From: Bacillota bacterium
GTDB taxonomy: Bacteria > Bacillota > Clostridia > Lachnospirales > Lachnospiraceae
Direction: 5' to 3'
Assembly: GCA_023423335.1 (NCBI GenBank)
Contig: JAFAFU010000084.1
Coordinates: 105,047-169,046, forward strand
DNA length: 64,000 nt
Position numbers and translations under genes: made by a program. The notes beneath the pieces are model-generated. The model was given only the letters and a program-made list of their open reading frames with translations, was not told the origin of the DNA and ran no database searches. Of this stretch, positions 9,154 to 18,317 are shown in pieces; the stretch's first letter is position 1; each line of letters begins with the position of its first letter.

Positions 9154-10542
9154 ATGACCTACGGGGAAGCCAGGGAATTCATCAGTCAATCAAATCAATA
9201 TGGGTCAGTACTCGGTTTGGAAGCAATCACTGAGCTGCTTCACCGGCTGAATGACCCGCAGAACCGGTTAAAAATCATCCATGTGGCAGGGACTAACGGG
9301 AAGGGCTCTACCGGTGCCTTTCTTACCGCCATATTAAATGCAGCCGGGTACCGTGTCGGGCGATATATCTCACCCGCTGTTTTTTCATACCGGGAGAGGA
9401 TACAGATTTCTTACCTGACGGAGACAGGCTCCGATCTTCCCGCGGCTTCCGGTATTCCTAAATGCCGGGAGCCCTTTGCCGGACAGGTGACGGAATATAT
9501 CTCAAGAGAGGGTGTCTGCGGGGCAATTGAGCAGATACAGCCGGTATGCGAGAGTATGGTTAGGGAGGGACATTCCCATCCTACCTCCTTTGAAATTGAG
9601 ACGGCCATGATGTTTCTGTACCTGCTGCGGGAGAGGGTGGATTTCGTTGTTCTGGAGGTGGGCCTGGGCGGCAGACTGGATGCTACGAATGTAATCCGGC
9701 AGCCGGTCTTAAGTGTCATCACTTCGGTCAGTATGGATCACATGCAGTATCTGGGGGACACCTTGGAAAAGATTGCCGCAGAGAAAGCAGGCATCATAAA
9801 GCCGGGCTGTCCGGTAGTTACCTGCGAACAGGAGCCGGATGTATCCAAGGTCCTGCAGGAAAAAGCCGCCCTGTCAGGCGCGGTGCTTTATACGGCGGAC
9901 TCCGGGAGGGCGGGGGATATTATCCATACCCTGCAGGGTACGGAATTTACCTATGGCTGGAACGGTCAGACGGTACGATACAAAATCCGCCTTCTGGGGA
10001 AATACCAGATAAAGAATGCGGTTCTGGCATTGGAAACGGCACGGGTAATTGACCAGGCCGGGTATCCGGTCGGGGAGGACGCCCTTTGCACAGGATTGTC
10101 CCTGGCACGCTGGAGCGGGAGATTTGAGCAGATATCCGCTGATCCCGGTCTGTTTATTGATGGGGCCCATAATGAGGAAGCCGCAAAAACACTGAGAGAA
10201 TCGATCGGAATTTATTTTGCGGATAAAAGGATCATCTTTATGATAGGAGTGTTAGCGGACAAGGATTATAAGAGCATTTTAGATATTACGGCACCGCTGG
10301 CAGATACCATCATTACCCTGACGCCGGATAATCCGAGGGCGTTAAGCTCGGAGCATCTGGCAAAGGAAGCAAGGGCTTATTGTGACAGGGTAATTGATGC
10401 GAAAGATGCAGCGCGGGCCTTAAGCCTTGCCTGTGATGAGGCAGGTGAAGAGGATGTCATCATTGCCTTTGGCTCCCTGTCATTTCTGGGAGATCTGGTA
10501 CGCATTGTTAAGTCGCAAAAGGATGAGAGCAAAGGTTACTGA
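9154..10542 (+). CDS. folC: Bifunctional folylpolyglutamate synthase/dihydrofolate synthase
   Basis: Adds glutamate to folates and, in bifunctional enzymes, joins dihydropteroate and glutamate, using ATP in the cytoplasm. About 462 residues. The Mur-ligase P-loop is VAGTNGKGSTGAFL; the central domain has LEVGLGGRLDATNV, SVSMDHMQYLG, EKAGIIKPG and FIDGAHNEEAA. A segment at about residues 90-125 is longer than usual. ATG 9154 is preferred because GAGGAG lies just upstream; ATG 9139 would include that site. The gene follows the RlmI-like gene by 30 bases, probably in one transcript, and converges with the DUF5050 gene. Confidence 0.93.
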   Translation: MTYGEAREFISQSNQYGSVLGLEAITELLHRLNDPQNRLKIIHVAGTNGKGSTGAFLTAILNAAGYRVGRYISPAVFSYRERIQISYLTETGSDLPAASGIPKCREPFAGQVTEYISREGVCGAIEQIQPVCESMVREGHSHPTSFEIETAMMFLYLLRERVDFVVLEVGLGGRLDATNVIRQPVLSVITSVSMDHMQYLGDTLEKIAAEKAGIIKPGCPVVTCEQEPDVSKVLQEKAALSGAVLYTADSGRAGDIIHTLQGTEFTYGWNGQTVRYKIRLLGKYQIKNAVLALETARVIDQAGYPVGEDALCTGLSLARWSGRFEQISADPGLFIDGAHNEEAAKTLRESIGIYFADKRIIFMIGVLADKDYKSILDITAPLADTIITLTPDNPRALSSEHLAKEARAYCDRVIDAKDAARALSLACDEAGEEDVIIAFGSLSFLGDLVRIVKSQKDESKGY

Positions 10543-10583
10543 AAAGAGAAAGAATAATTCGCCGGAGTCCCGGGACAACCGGA

Positions 10584-11633
10584 TTATTTCTTCTTACCGG
10601 TGTTGTTCTCGTTCAGATTCGGCGGATCAAAGGTTCCCAGCTTTGTATTTCCGTCAGCTGAGACGATAAAGGTGTGAGTGTTATCAAAGTCCTTGAAGAA
10701 CACGTAGTTATTCGTTACATGGATCTGCTTATAATATCCTTCCAGCAGCACCTCCTGCTCCATCGTCTCCAAGCTGAGTCTGCCGATCTTACTGTTCTCT
10801 TCTTCATCAATCTGATAATACAGGTATTGGCCTGAGTTCGTTATATTATAGGTGGAACAGCGGCTGTCCACCAGGACGGTCCTCTCGGAGCCGTCCCGCT
10901 TCATGCGGTTCACGGTATAATTATTGTCCAGGTCCAGATAATAGATGTAATCTCCCTGAAAGATCGGATAAGCGAAATTGCCCTCAATGTAGGTACTGGA
11001 CACAAAGCTGGATAAATCAAGAAAATTGATGTTATGATTCTTGCCGTTGCCTGCATAATAGAGCCGGTTATCCATGATGGCGGAAGGAATAACCGCTTCC
11101 TCCAGGAGTAAACGCTCCAGCTTGGTATCAATCTGTTCACGGTATAAGAATAATCCGCTGTTGACATCATAATTCTGATAATAGACAAAATTACCCTTCA
11201 GGCTTAAATAAGCTCCGGGGTTGCTTGAGATGGATTTTAAGTTCTTACCGTTCCTGTTAATCCGGTAAAGTCCGGTATTATTGAACATCAGAATACCGGC
11301 CGAGCTGTTTTCACGGGTATTATTCGACCTGAGGTAATAGATGTAATTCTCATCCGTGTTGATGAAAACTGCCTTATCATGATGAACCTTCTTTATATTC
11401 GTACAATCGGAATTCATCACATACAGAGCTCCGTCATCGTTATCATTGCTGAAGTATATCTTACCGTCTTTTTCACAGAAGAGACCGCCGTTTATGATGT
11501 TCCCGGCCGTATTCCCCACGATTTCTTCATCATTAAAATAAGTTCTTCCCTGGGAATAGGCTAAGATCCAGGCAAATGCGATGACGGTAACCAACACTAA
11601 TACGAGTAGAACCTTTTTTATCGATGCGAGCAT
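10584..11633 (-). CDS. DUF5050-type membrane-anchored beta-propeller protein
   Basis: 349 residues with an N-terminal membrane anchor (VLLVLVLVTVIAFAWILAY) and an extracellular part made of repeated units of the form IYF.N..D...LY....D (KIYFSNDNDDGALYVMN, YIYYLDLDNNYTVNRM, YLYYQIDEEENSKIGRL). This is the DUF5050 pattern, thought to fold as a beta-propeller. No enzyme motif is present; a sensing or binding role is only a guess. GGAGG lies upstream of the start. It is divergent from pheA and convergent with folC. Confidence 0.8.
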   Translation of the reverse strand: MLASIKKVLLVLVLVTVIAFAWILAYSQGRTYFNDEEIVGNTAGNIINGGLFCEKDGKIYFSNDNDDGALYVMNSDCTNIKKVHHDKAVFINTDENYIYYLRSNNTRENSSAGILMFNNTGLYRINRNGKNLKSISSNPGAYLSLKGNFVYYQNYDVNSGLFLYREQIDTKLERLLLEEAVIPSAIMDNRLYYAGNGKNHNINFLDLSSFVSSTYIEGNFAYPIFQGDYIYYLDLDNNYTVNRMKRDGSERTVLVDSRCSTYNITNSGQYLYYQIDEEENSKIGRLSLETMEQEVLLEGYYKQIHVTNNYVFFKDFDNTHTFIVSADGNTKLGTFDPPNLNENNTGKKK

Positions 11634-11718
11634 AAATACCTCCGATGGCTTATGAAAGTGATGACCAGGTTTGTCCTATTTCATTATATCTCGACAAATT
11701 AAAATATGCAACAAGCAA

Positions 11719-11759
11719 GATATTGCGATATTGCATAGCGGGACGGTTAATAGTATAAT
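11719..11759 (+). promoter_or_regulatory. Probable sigma-A promoter of pheA with repeats over the -35 box
   Basis: TTGCAT at 11731-11736 and TATAAT at 11754-11759 are 17 bases apart. Two adjacent copies of GATATTGC (11719-11726 and 11727-11734) run into the -35 box, and ATGCAA at 11706-11711 is inverted relative to TTGCAT. Such an arrangement could be an operator, but no regulator is identified. Confidence 0.6.
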
Positions 11760-11829
11760 GACATAAACCGGAGGACAGGATAAGAAGGCTTACGGATACT
11801 TACCAAGCGATAGGAGCGGAGGAAAACAC

Positions 11830-12966
11830 ATGATGGATTTGCAGGAGTGCAGGAAGAAGATTGACGAGGTGGACAGAAAGCTGCTGGAGCTTTTTGAATA
11901 CCGTATGCAGCTGGCCTCGGAGGTAGCGGCTTATAAAAAAAGCACGGGTATGCCGGTTTTTGATCCTGCCAGGGAAGAGGAAAAGCTGAATGAGTTAAAG
12001 GCATTGACACAGGATGATTATAATAAAACAGCCGTCGTTGACCTGTTTACCCAGATCATTTCCATGAGCCGCAGGAAGCAATATGCCTTACTGGACAGTT
12101 CCTTTCAGCTTGGGTTTACCGCTGTTGATAAGCCGGAGTCGGATCAGGCGGCAAGTGTGATATTCTTTGGAGAGAAGGGCTCCTATACGGAACAGGCTAT
12201 GCTTGAGTATTTTGGCAAAGAAGTAAACGGGGTTCCCGGCGCTACCTTTGGAGAAATCATGCAGACGGTGAAGGAGGGGAAAGCGGATTTCGGAGTCCTG
12301 CCCCTGGAGAATTCCTCCACCGGAACTCTTTCGGATATTTTTGATTTATTGGCAGAGTATGATAATGTCATTATCGGGGAGCATGTGGTTAAGATTGAAC
12401 ATAATCTATGGGGTCTCCCGGGGGCAAGGCTTACTGATATCAGAACGGTTTTTTCCCACCGGCAGGGTCTTTTGCAATGCTCCGGTTTTTTAAGCGGGCA
12501 TCCTGAGATGGAGCAGATTGAATTCGCAAGCACTGCCGGCTGTGCAAGGAGGATTCTGGAGGAGGGGAATGTTACCCAGGCGGCGATTGCCAGCGAAAGA
12601 GCCGGAGAGATATTAGGACTGAAGCTGTTACAGGCCTCCATCCATAATGATGAGACCAATTCCACCAGATTTATCATCATATCAAACCGGAAAATATACC
12701 ACAAAGGAGCGCAGCGCACCAGTCTTTGTTTTGTCCTTCCCCACAGAAGCGGTTCCCTGTATCATATGCTGTCCCATTTTATCTATAATAAGATTAACAT
12801 GACCAGGATTGAATCCAGACCGATCGCAGGAAAGGCTTTTGAATACCGGTTCTTCGTAGATATCGAAGGCAGCCTCGATCAGCCCTCCGTAAAGAATGCC
12901 CTTCACTGTATCGGGCAGGAAGCCCATGAAATGAAGATACTCGGAAGCTTTCTCCCGGTCAGATAA
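11830..12966 (+). CDS. pheA: Bifunctional chorismate mutase/prephenate dehydratase (P-protein)
   Basis: Converts chorismate to prephenate and on to phenylpyruvate, the committed route to phenylalanine. 378 residues: chorismate mutase AroQ helices at the N-terminus (CRKKIDEVDRKLLELFEYRM, AYKKS), the prephenate dehydratase domain from about residue 115 (FGEKGSYTEQAM, PLENSSTGTLSDIFDLL, DETNSTRFIII), and a C-terminal ACT domain with the feedback signature ESRP. Length and domain order match the family. GGAGG lies about ten bases upstream. It appears to be transcribed alone from the promoter at 11731-11759. Confidence 0.94.
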   Translation: MMDLQECRKKIDEVDRKLLELFEYRMQLASEVAAYKKSTGMPVFDPAREEEKLNELKALTQDDYNKTAVVDLFTQIISMSRRKQYALLDSSFQLGFTAVDKPESDQAASVIFFGEKGSYTEQAMLEYFGKEVNGVPGATFGEIMQTVKEGKADFGVLPLENSSTGTLSDIFDLLAEYDNVIIGEHVVKIEHNLWGLPGARLTDIRTVFSHRQGLLQCSGFLSGHPEMEQIEFASTAGCARRILEEGNVTQAAIASERAGEILGLKLLQASIHNDETNSTRFIIISNRKIYHKGAQRTSLCFVLPHRSGSLYHMLSHFIYNKINMTRIESRPIAGKAFEYRFFVDIEGSLDQPSVKNALHCIGQEAHEMKILGSFLPVR

Positions 12967-12990
12967 CGGCTTTGCCCTATGGAAGGAAAT

Positions 12991-13018
12991 TTGATTTTAT
13001 CCATGGATTTCATATTAT
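12991..13018 (+). promoter_or_regulatory. Candidate promoter of the HtrA-like protease gene
   Basis: TTGATT (12991-12996) and TATTAT (13013-13018) are separated by 16 bases, about 95 bases before the start codon. The call rests on match to sigma-A consensus only. Confidence 0.4.
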
Positions 13019-13110
13019 ATTCAAAATCTAATCACAAAGTGAACATAATTTCCTGCTAGACTTTACTTATGAAAAGAAAGAATGCTTGGATTTTGAAAGG
13101 AGAGATGTAG

Positions 13111-14553
13111 ATGGACGAATATAACAGCGGATTTCCTCAGCAGAATGATACGAATGGCAGTCAGGGCCAGGACGGCAATCCGTATACGGAAAATAGTCAG
13201 CAATATAATTTTATAGATGGTACCTACCGTGAATATCCGGTTAACAATGGGTATTACCCCACGCCGCAGCTTAAGCCGGAGGGCAGGAAGCCAAAGAAAA
13301 AGAAGAGGGGCTTCTTCCGTCTGGTGAGGTTTACGGCGGCGGCATTATTCTTCGGGCTATTAGCCGGTGCGGCCACCTCCGGATACGATTATCTTACGGA
13401 TTTGAATAAGGATAAGACCGTAGCGGAGGAAGAGGGCGGTGAGGATATCGGTAAGGAAGAAGCGAACGGGACGGATGACCAGATTACCATTAAGCCCACC
13501 CAGTCGGCAGGGCAGGAGCCTGTCGTAGTTCAGACCGATACGGAGGTTAAGGGCATCATATCCGATGTATCCGATGTGGTTGAAAAGGTTATGCCTTCCA
13601 TCGTTGCCATCAATTCCACAGCCACGATTTCAAATTATGATTTCTTTACCGGAAGGAAGTTCAACGAGCCGGTCAAAGGCAGCGGCTCAGGGATCATTAT
13701 AGGTCAGAATGATAAGTCACTCCTGATTTTAACGAATAATCATGTTGTGGAAGGGGCCGAGGCCGTAGAAATCGTATTTTCCGATGAAACCTCCGCATCT
13801 GCTGCGATCAAGGGAGCCGATTCCAGATCGGATATCGCGGTTGTCGAGGTCGATTTAAAGGCGCTGCCGAAGGAGACCTTGAATACCATCAAGGTGGCTA
13901 ATCTGGGTGATTCGGATAAGCTGAAGGCCGGAGAGATGGTAATTGCCATCGGGAATGCACTTGGATATGGGCAGTCCGTTACGGTAGGATATGTCAGTGC
14001 TCTGGACAGGGAAGTAACAATTGACGGAATTACAATGAAGCTGCTCCAGACGGATGCGGCAATCAATCCTGGGAACAGCGGCGGAGCCCTGATCAATACC
14101 GTCGGTGAAGTAATCGGTATGAACTCAGTGAAATATGCCTCCCAGGAGGTAGAAGGCATGGGCTACTCCATTCCGATCACGGATGCTATCCCCATTATCG
14201 AGAATCTTATGAAAAGAGAAGTCGTTGAAGAGGGAAAAATAGGCTACCTGGGTGTTAATCTTGAGACTGCCCAGGAAGTAGACGCTGCCTTCTCACAGCA
14301 ATTTGGCATGCCCCTTGGAGTTTATATCAATGAGGTGATTGAAAATTCTCCTGCTGAGAAAGCCGGTTTGAAAACCGGACATATCATCGTCGGTGTGAAT
14401 AAATTAACGGTAGAGACCATTGAAGATCTTGTGAGTGTCCTTTCGTATTACAAGGAAGGTGAGACCATCACCCTTCAGATCAGTGTCCGGGAAAATGGTG
14501 TTTATACGGAGAAGGATCTGAACGTGGTTTTGGGTAAAAGACCGAAGAGATAA
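13111..14553 (+). CDS. htrA: HtrA/DegP-like membrane-anchored serine protease with PDZ domain
   Basis: Surface quality-control protease. 480 residues: a polar Gln/Asn/Pro-rich cytoplasmic N-terminus (about 1-65, ending in KPKKKKRG), one membrane helix (about 70-95), an acidic linker, a trypsin-like domain with the triad His in TNNHV, Asp in SRSDIAVV and Ser in INPGNSGGAL, and a C-terminal PDZ domain (YLGVNLE, ENSPAEKAGLKTGHIIVGVN). Domain order matches Firmicutes HtrA proteins. AAAGGAGAG precedes ATG 13111. A strong terminator follows, so it is probably monocistronic. Confidence 0.93.
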   Translation: MDEYNSGFPQQNDTNGSQGQDGNPYTENSQQYNFIDGTYREYPVNNGYYPTPQLKPEGRKPKKKKRGFFRLVRFTAAALFFGLLAGAATSGYDYLTDLNKDKTVAEEEGGEDIGKEEANGTDDQITIKPTQSAGQEPVVVQTDTEVKGIISDVSDVVEKVMPSIVAINSTATISNYDFFTGRKFNEPVKGSGSGIIIGQNDKSLLILTNNHVVEGAEAVEIVFSDETSASAAIKGADSRSDIAVVEVDLKALPKETLNTIKVANLGDSDKLKAGEMVIAIGNALGYGQSVTVGYVSALDREVTIDGITMKLLQTDAAINPGNSGGALINTVGEVIGMNSVKYASQEVEGMGYSIPITDAIPIIENLMKREVVEEGKIGYLGVNLETAQEVDAAFSQQFGMPLGVYINEVIENSPAEKAGLKTGHIIVGVNKLTVETIEDLVSVLSYYKEGETITLQISVRENGVYTEKDLNVVLGKRPKR

Positions 14554-14620
14554 TGAAATTATAATCTGACATCCCCTAATATCATAAATATCCACGCATC
14601 TGCAAACGACTTAAAGAAGA

Positions 14621-14674
14621 TGGGTGTGCCGCATAATAGCGATAACAGAGCTATTCATGCCGCACACCCATTTT
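14621..14674 (+). terminator. Strong intrinsic terminator after the protease gene
   Basis: Arms at 14621-14640 and 14650-14670 pair almost fully (one small bulge) around a 9-base loop and are followed by TTTT. Confidence 0.8.
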
Positions 14675-14813
14675 CTGTGAAGAACAATGCGGAACATATT
14701 GAGAAGCACACGGGCGTGTGGTATACGGGGATTGGTATTTACAATTGAAAAACTTTACATTATATAGTAAAATCAATATAAATTGGTAACTATGCCTAAG
14801 GGGAGGATGTCGC

Positions 14814-16340
14814 ATGCCATATCAAAGCATATTGGGAGTACATAAACCGGAGGAGATTGATCCTGAGAAGCTTATCATGCCGAAGTTCTTCTATGATTTG
14901 AATCTGGACCGGATCGTGCAGGATATCATGGATGAGCAGAAGCTTTATGATCTTCGCAGGTTTTATTATTATATCGCAGGTCCGGAGGACATTAAATACC
15001 GCCTGGCTGTTCTAAAGGATCTGGAGGAGCCTTCCGTATGGCAGAGCGTGAATGAATTCGCGATTGGAATGAGAAGGGCAAAGGAGTATCTGGGATATAT
15101 CGGCACCACAGACATTGCGGTTCAGATGCAAAAATGGAACCTGGACGCCGCCCACAGCTATACAACCGGCATCCTTGCGCTTAAGAAGGAGCTGGAGGAG
15201 GAGAAGATAGCCTCAGAGGGTCTCACCTCCTTTCGTGAATGGCTGGGTGAGTATACTGCCGGAGAGGATTTCCTGCAGCTGAAGGAGGATACGGATCGCC
15301 TGATGTCACAGTTTGACAGCATGACCTTCCATATTCAGATCAAACGGGACAGAGTTATCATCCATCCCGGATATCTGGAGGAGGATTATTGCAAGCAGCT
15401 TCAGGATACTTTCCGGGAAGAAGCCGCAGAGCCGCATTTCTACCAGAAAAATCCTTTCGGGACTTCCCTTTTGTCCGATCTGGAGGGTACGGTGCTGGAG
15501 GTGCTCCGAAAGCCCTATGCCGGGACCTTCGCAGAGCTGGCGGAATTTGACCGGAAGCATCAGGAATTCATCAGCGGGACTCTCAGTGATTTTGAACTGG
15601 AGTGCCAGTTTTATCTGGCTTTCGTGCAATACCGGAGGAAGCTGGAGGAGATGAACTTTCATTTTTGCTATCCTGAGATGGACAGCACCGGGAAGTTTAA
15701 TATCACACAGGGATATGATCTTGCCCTGGCGAAGAAGAATGCCCTGCTGAAGAAGGAAGTGGTATTCAACGATTGTTATTATGAACAGGGAGAGAGATTT
15801 TTTGTCGTCACCGGTCCGAACCAGGGAGGAAAAACTACGTTTGCAAGGGCTCTGGGACAAATCATTTATTTTAGTTCCGTCGGTCTGATGGTGCCCTGCC
15901 GGAGCGCAGCGCTTCCCTTCTTTGATGGGATATATACACATTTTGCCGCAGAAGAGAATCTGGAAACCGGAGCCGGGAAGCTGAAGGAGGAGCTGACCCG
16001 TCTGAAGGATATGATGTCGGATGCAACGAAGCACAGCTTTATCATTATTAATGAGATATTTACCTCGGCCACCTCCTATGATGCCTATATTATGGGTAAG
16101 AAGGTAATCAATTATTTTATGGATTTGGACTGCCTCGGCATCTATGTGACCCATATCTATGAGCTGACGAAGGAGGATACCCGAATCGTAAGCCTGGTGG
16201 CCGCACTGCTCAGTGAGGACAGCAGCATACGGACCTTCCGAATCGAGCGTAAGGCGGCGGATGGCAGAAGCTATGCCAATACCATAGTGGAGAAGCATCA
16301 TATGACCTATCAGGAGATAAAGGAGCGGATACGGCGATGA
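14814..16340 (+). CDS. MutS-related ATPase, first of a tandem pair
   Basis: 508 residues. The C-terminal part is a MutS-type ATPase: Walker A GPNQGGKTT near residue 338, FFDGIYTHF, then IIINEIFTSATSYDA as Walker B and a THIYELT switch. The N-terminal mismatch-reading domains of MutS are absent; only core/clamp-like helices remain. The Walker B Asp is Asn while Glu is kept. GGGGAGG precedes the start. It overlaps the next, paralogous gene by 4 bases, so the two are translationally coupled and may form a heterodimer (inference). It is not canonical mutS or mutS2 (no Smr domain). Confidence 0.8.
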   Translation: MPYQSILGVHKPEEIDPEKLIMPKFFYDLNLDRIVQDIMDEQKLYDLRRFYYYIAGPEDIKYRLAVLKDLEEPSVWQSVNEFAIGMRRAKEYLGYIGTTDIAVQMQKWNLDAAHSYTTGILALKKELEEEKIASEGLTSFREWLGEYTAGEDFLQLKEDTDRLMSQFDSMTFHIQIKRDRVIIHPGYLEEDYCKQLQDTFREEAAEPHFYQKNPFGTSLLSDLEGTVLEVLRKPYAGTFAELAEFDRKHQEFISGTLSDFELECQFYLAFVQYRRKLEEMNFHFCYPEMDSTGKFNITQGYDLALAKKNALLKKEVVFNDCYYEQGERFFVVTGPNQGGKTTFARALGQIIYFSSVGLMVPCRSAALPFFDGIYTHFAAEENLETGAGKLKEELTRLKDMMSDATKHSFIIINEIFTSATSYDAYIMGKKVINYFMDLDCLGIYVTHIYELTKEDTRIVSLVAALLSEDSSIRTFRIERKAADGRSYANTIVEKHHMTYQEIKERIRR

Positions 16341-17860
16341 ATGTATGGTTATTATATGAGAAAAGCGAATATGGGCCGAATAATGCGGGTATGAACAGGA
16401 ACGAGGTAATTAAGGATTTAAACCTTGATATCATCTTCAAGTTCATGTCCAGGAATGATAAATATATTTATAAGACGGCCCGCTCCGTTATGACGGATTG
16501 CGTAACGAGCCAGGCCACGGTGCTCTACCGTCAGGCAATCGTCCAGGATTGCATCAAGAATTATGATGATTTTCTGGAGCTATATAATATCACCGCGGGG
16601 ACGATGGAGGATACCGAACAGTTCCTGGAGTCCATCAAGAAAGCAAATATCAGCAAGATATCGGGAACCGTTAATGTGCTCCATTCCCTGGAGCTGCTGG
16701 GAATTCTGGTGAATAATCTGGAGAAGCTTAAGCTGTATGCCGACCAGGCAGAGGGTAATTTTACTTCACCGGGAATGCGTGCTTTCTATAACCGGCTGAT
16801 TTCGGATTATAATATTGAGTTTGTGGAAAAGATCAAAAGCTCCATCAGTGAGATGAGCTTTCTGACGACCGGAGGTGAGATAACCTTTTCCGCAACTGTC
16901 GGGCAGGGCTTAAAAGCGAAGAATATCATCGTGAACCATTTGACCAAGGAGGAATTTAAGAAGAGGAAGAGCAACAGTCTGGCAACAATTTTATATTACC
17001 GTTTTATTAAGAAGAATGTAGTTCTGCTGGATGACTCCGCGCTGTCCCACGAGGCCAGAGAGATGGAAGCGGCAGGGCTTGCCCATGTCATGAAGATGTA
17101 CCAGAATTTTATTAAGGAGCTGACCTCCTTCTTTGAGAATCTCCGTTATCAGCTGGCCTTCTATATCGGCTGTGCAAATCTGAAAAACCGGCTGACCCAG
17201 ATGCATATGCCTGCCTGCATGCCCCAGATAGTAAGCAGGGAGATGGATCTGTACAAGTTCCGGGGACTGTATGATCTCAGTATGGCAGTATACAACCGTT
17301 CGCTGCCGGTCAGTAATGACCTTGATACACAGAGCAGGCAGCTGTATATCATCACCGGAGCCAATCAGGGCGGTAAGTCTACCTATCTTCGCAGCATCGG
17401 TATTGCCCAGATTATGCTGCAGAGCGGTATGTTCGTTCCGGCAGCTTATTATTGCGGTTGTTTATACGACGGCATCTATTCCCACTTTACGAGACGGGAG
17501 GATACTGCGATGAACAGCGGTAAGCTGGATGAGGAGTTGAACCGTATGAGCCGTATCTTAAGTGACATTACACCTTCCTCTTTGCTTCTGATGAATGAAT
17601 CCTTTGCCACGACCACAGAGCGGGAGGGCTCCAGGATTGCCTCCGATGTGGTAACCGCCCTGTATGAGAACGGTACCCATATGATTATGGTGACCCATTT
17701 ATTTGAGTTTACCAAATCCTGTTTTGAGAAAAATCCGGAAAGAGCCATGTTCTTAAGCGCAGAGCGCCTGGCGGATGGAACGAGGACCTATAAAATTCTT
17801 GAGAAGGAGCCGGAGCGAACCAGCTATGGGCTGGATCTGTATGAGAAGATCATAGGGTAA
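16337..17860 (+). CDS. MutS-related ATPase, second of a tandem pair
   Basis: 507 residues, same architecture as the upstream protein: helical core followed by a MutS ATPase (GANQGGKST near residue 350, LYDGIYSHF, LLLMNESFATTTEREG, VTHLFEF). Again the usual Asp-Glu of Walker B reads Asn-Glu. It starts inside the stop region of the first gene (ATGA overlap). The pair lacks domains for mismatch binding, so a role other than classical mismatch repair is likely; the actual substrate is unknown. Confidence 0.8.
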   Translation: MNVWLLYEKSEYGPNNAGMNRNEVIKDLNLDIIFKFMSRNDKYIYKTARSVMTDCVTSQATVLYRQAIVQDCIKNYDDFLELYNITAGTMEDTEQFLESIKKANISKISGTVNVLHSLELLGILVNNLEKLKLYADQAEGNFTSPGMRAFYNRLISDYNIEFVEKIKSSISEMSFLTTGGEITFSATVGQGLKAKNIIVNHLTKEEFKKRKSNSLATILYYRFIKKNVVLLDDSALSHEAREMEAAGLAHVMKMYQNFIKELTSFFENLRYQLAFYIGCANLKNRLTQMHMPACMPQIVSREMDLYKFRGLYDLSMAVYNRSLPVSNDLDTQSRQLYIITGANQGGKSTYLRSIGIAQIMLQSGMFVPAAYYCGCLYDGIYSHFTRREDTAMNSGKLDEELNRMSRILSDITPSSLLLMNESFATTTEREGSRIASDVVTALYENGTHMIMVTHLFEFTKSCFEKNPERAMFLSAERLADGTRTYKILEKEPERTSYGLDLYEKIIG

Positions 17861-17886
17861 CATACGGTAAAACATGTTATGGTTAA

Positions 17887-17999
17887 GGTCAATATCCAAT
17901 AAAGCATAAGACGTTATAGCGTTCGGAACTATAATTTTATATGAACATTTATATGGGGTATACATATGTACAGTCTTATGCTTTATTGGATATTGAACC
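17887..17999. repeat. Long inverted repeat (26 bp arms, 60 bp spacer)
   Basis: The arm at 17887-17912 is almost perfectly complementary to 17973-17999 (one extra base). No T-run follows, so it is not an ordinary terminator. The spacer is AT-rich and contains no gene. It could be a MITE-like insertion or a large RNA hairpin after the MutS-related pair. Confidence 0.7.
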
Positions 18000-18024
18000 T
18001 AAGCAATCACACCAGGAAACACGG

Positions 18025-18162
18025 TCAGTCATCCGGCTTAGTCATAAGTTCGGTAATTTTATCCATAACCTCCTTCTTTTGTGATGAATCCAACAGTTTT
18101 ATCGCCTTTATGATATCAGCGATATCTTTTTTCACCATCGGAAGCTGTTGCTTTTTTTTCAT
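18025..18162 (-). CDS. Small 45-residue charged protein, divergent from an XRE regulator
   Basis: Reads ATG to TGA with a GAGGG stretch upstream. The protein begins MKKKQQLPMVKKDIADII and ends TELMTKPDD; it is helical, Lys-rich, without Cys or membrane segments. No family is recognised. It is divergent from the XRE-type gene at 18318, an arrangement common for regulator and target or for small paired modules. Support comes from the ribosome-binding site, codon use and position only. Confidence 0.55.
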   Translation of the reverse strand: MKKKQQLPMVKKDIADIIKAIKLLDSSQKKEVMDKITELMTKPDD

Positions 18163-18317
18163 AAAATTACCCTCTTTTAAATATATGGCTATGACAGTAG
18201 ATAAAGTTAACTATGGCAATATTATACATAGTTTAACATCCCCTGTCAATACGGAAGTCTAATTATTGACTAATTTAAACAATTTTGCTAATATCAAAGA
18301 GGAAAGGGTGTGTGACG

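Noticed and set aside
15306..16301. 331-residue open frame on the minus strand
   Set aside because: It lies fully opposite the first MutS-related gene, which has clear motifs; no ribosome-binding site or family resemblance.
17966..18262. 98-residue plus-strand ORF with hydrophobic stretches
   Set aside because: Overlaps the long inverted repeat and is opposite the better supported 45-residue gene with a ribosome-binding site.
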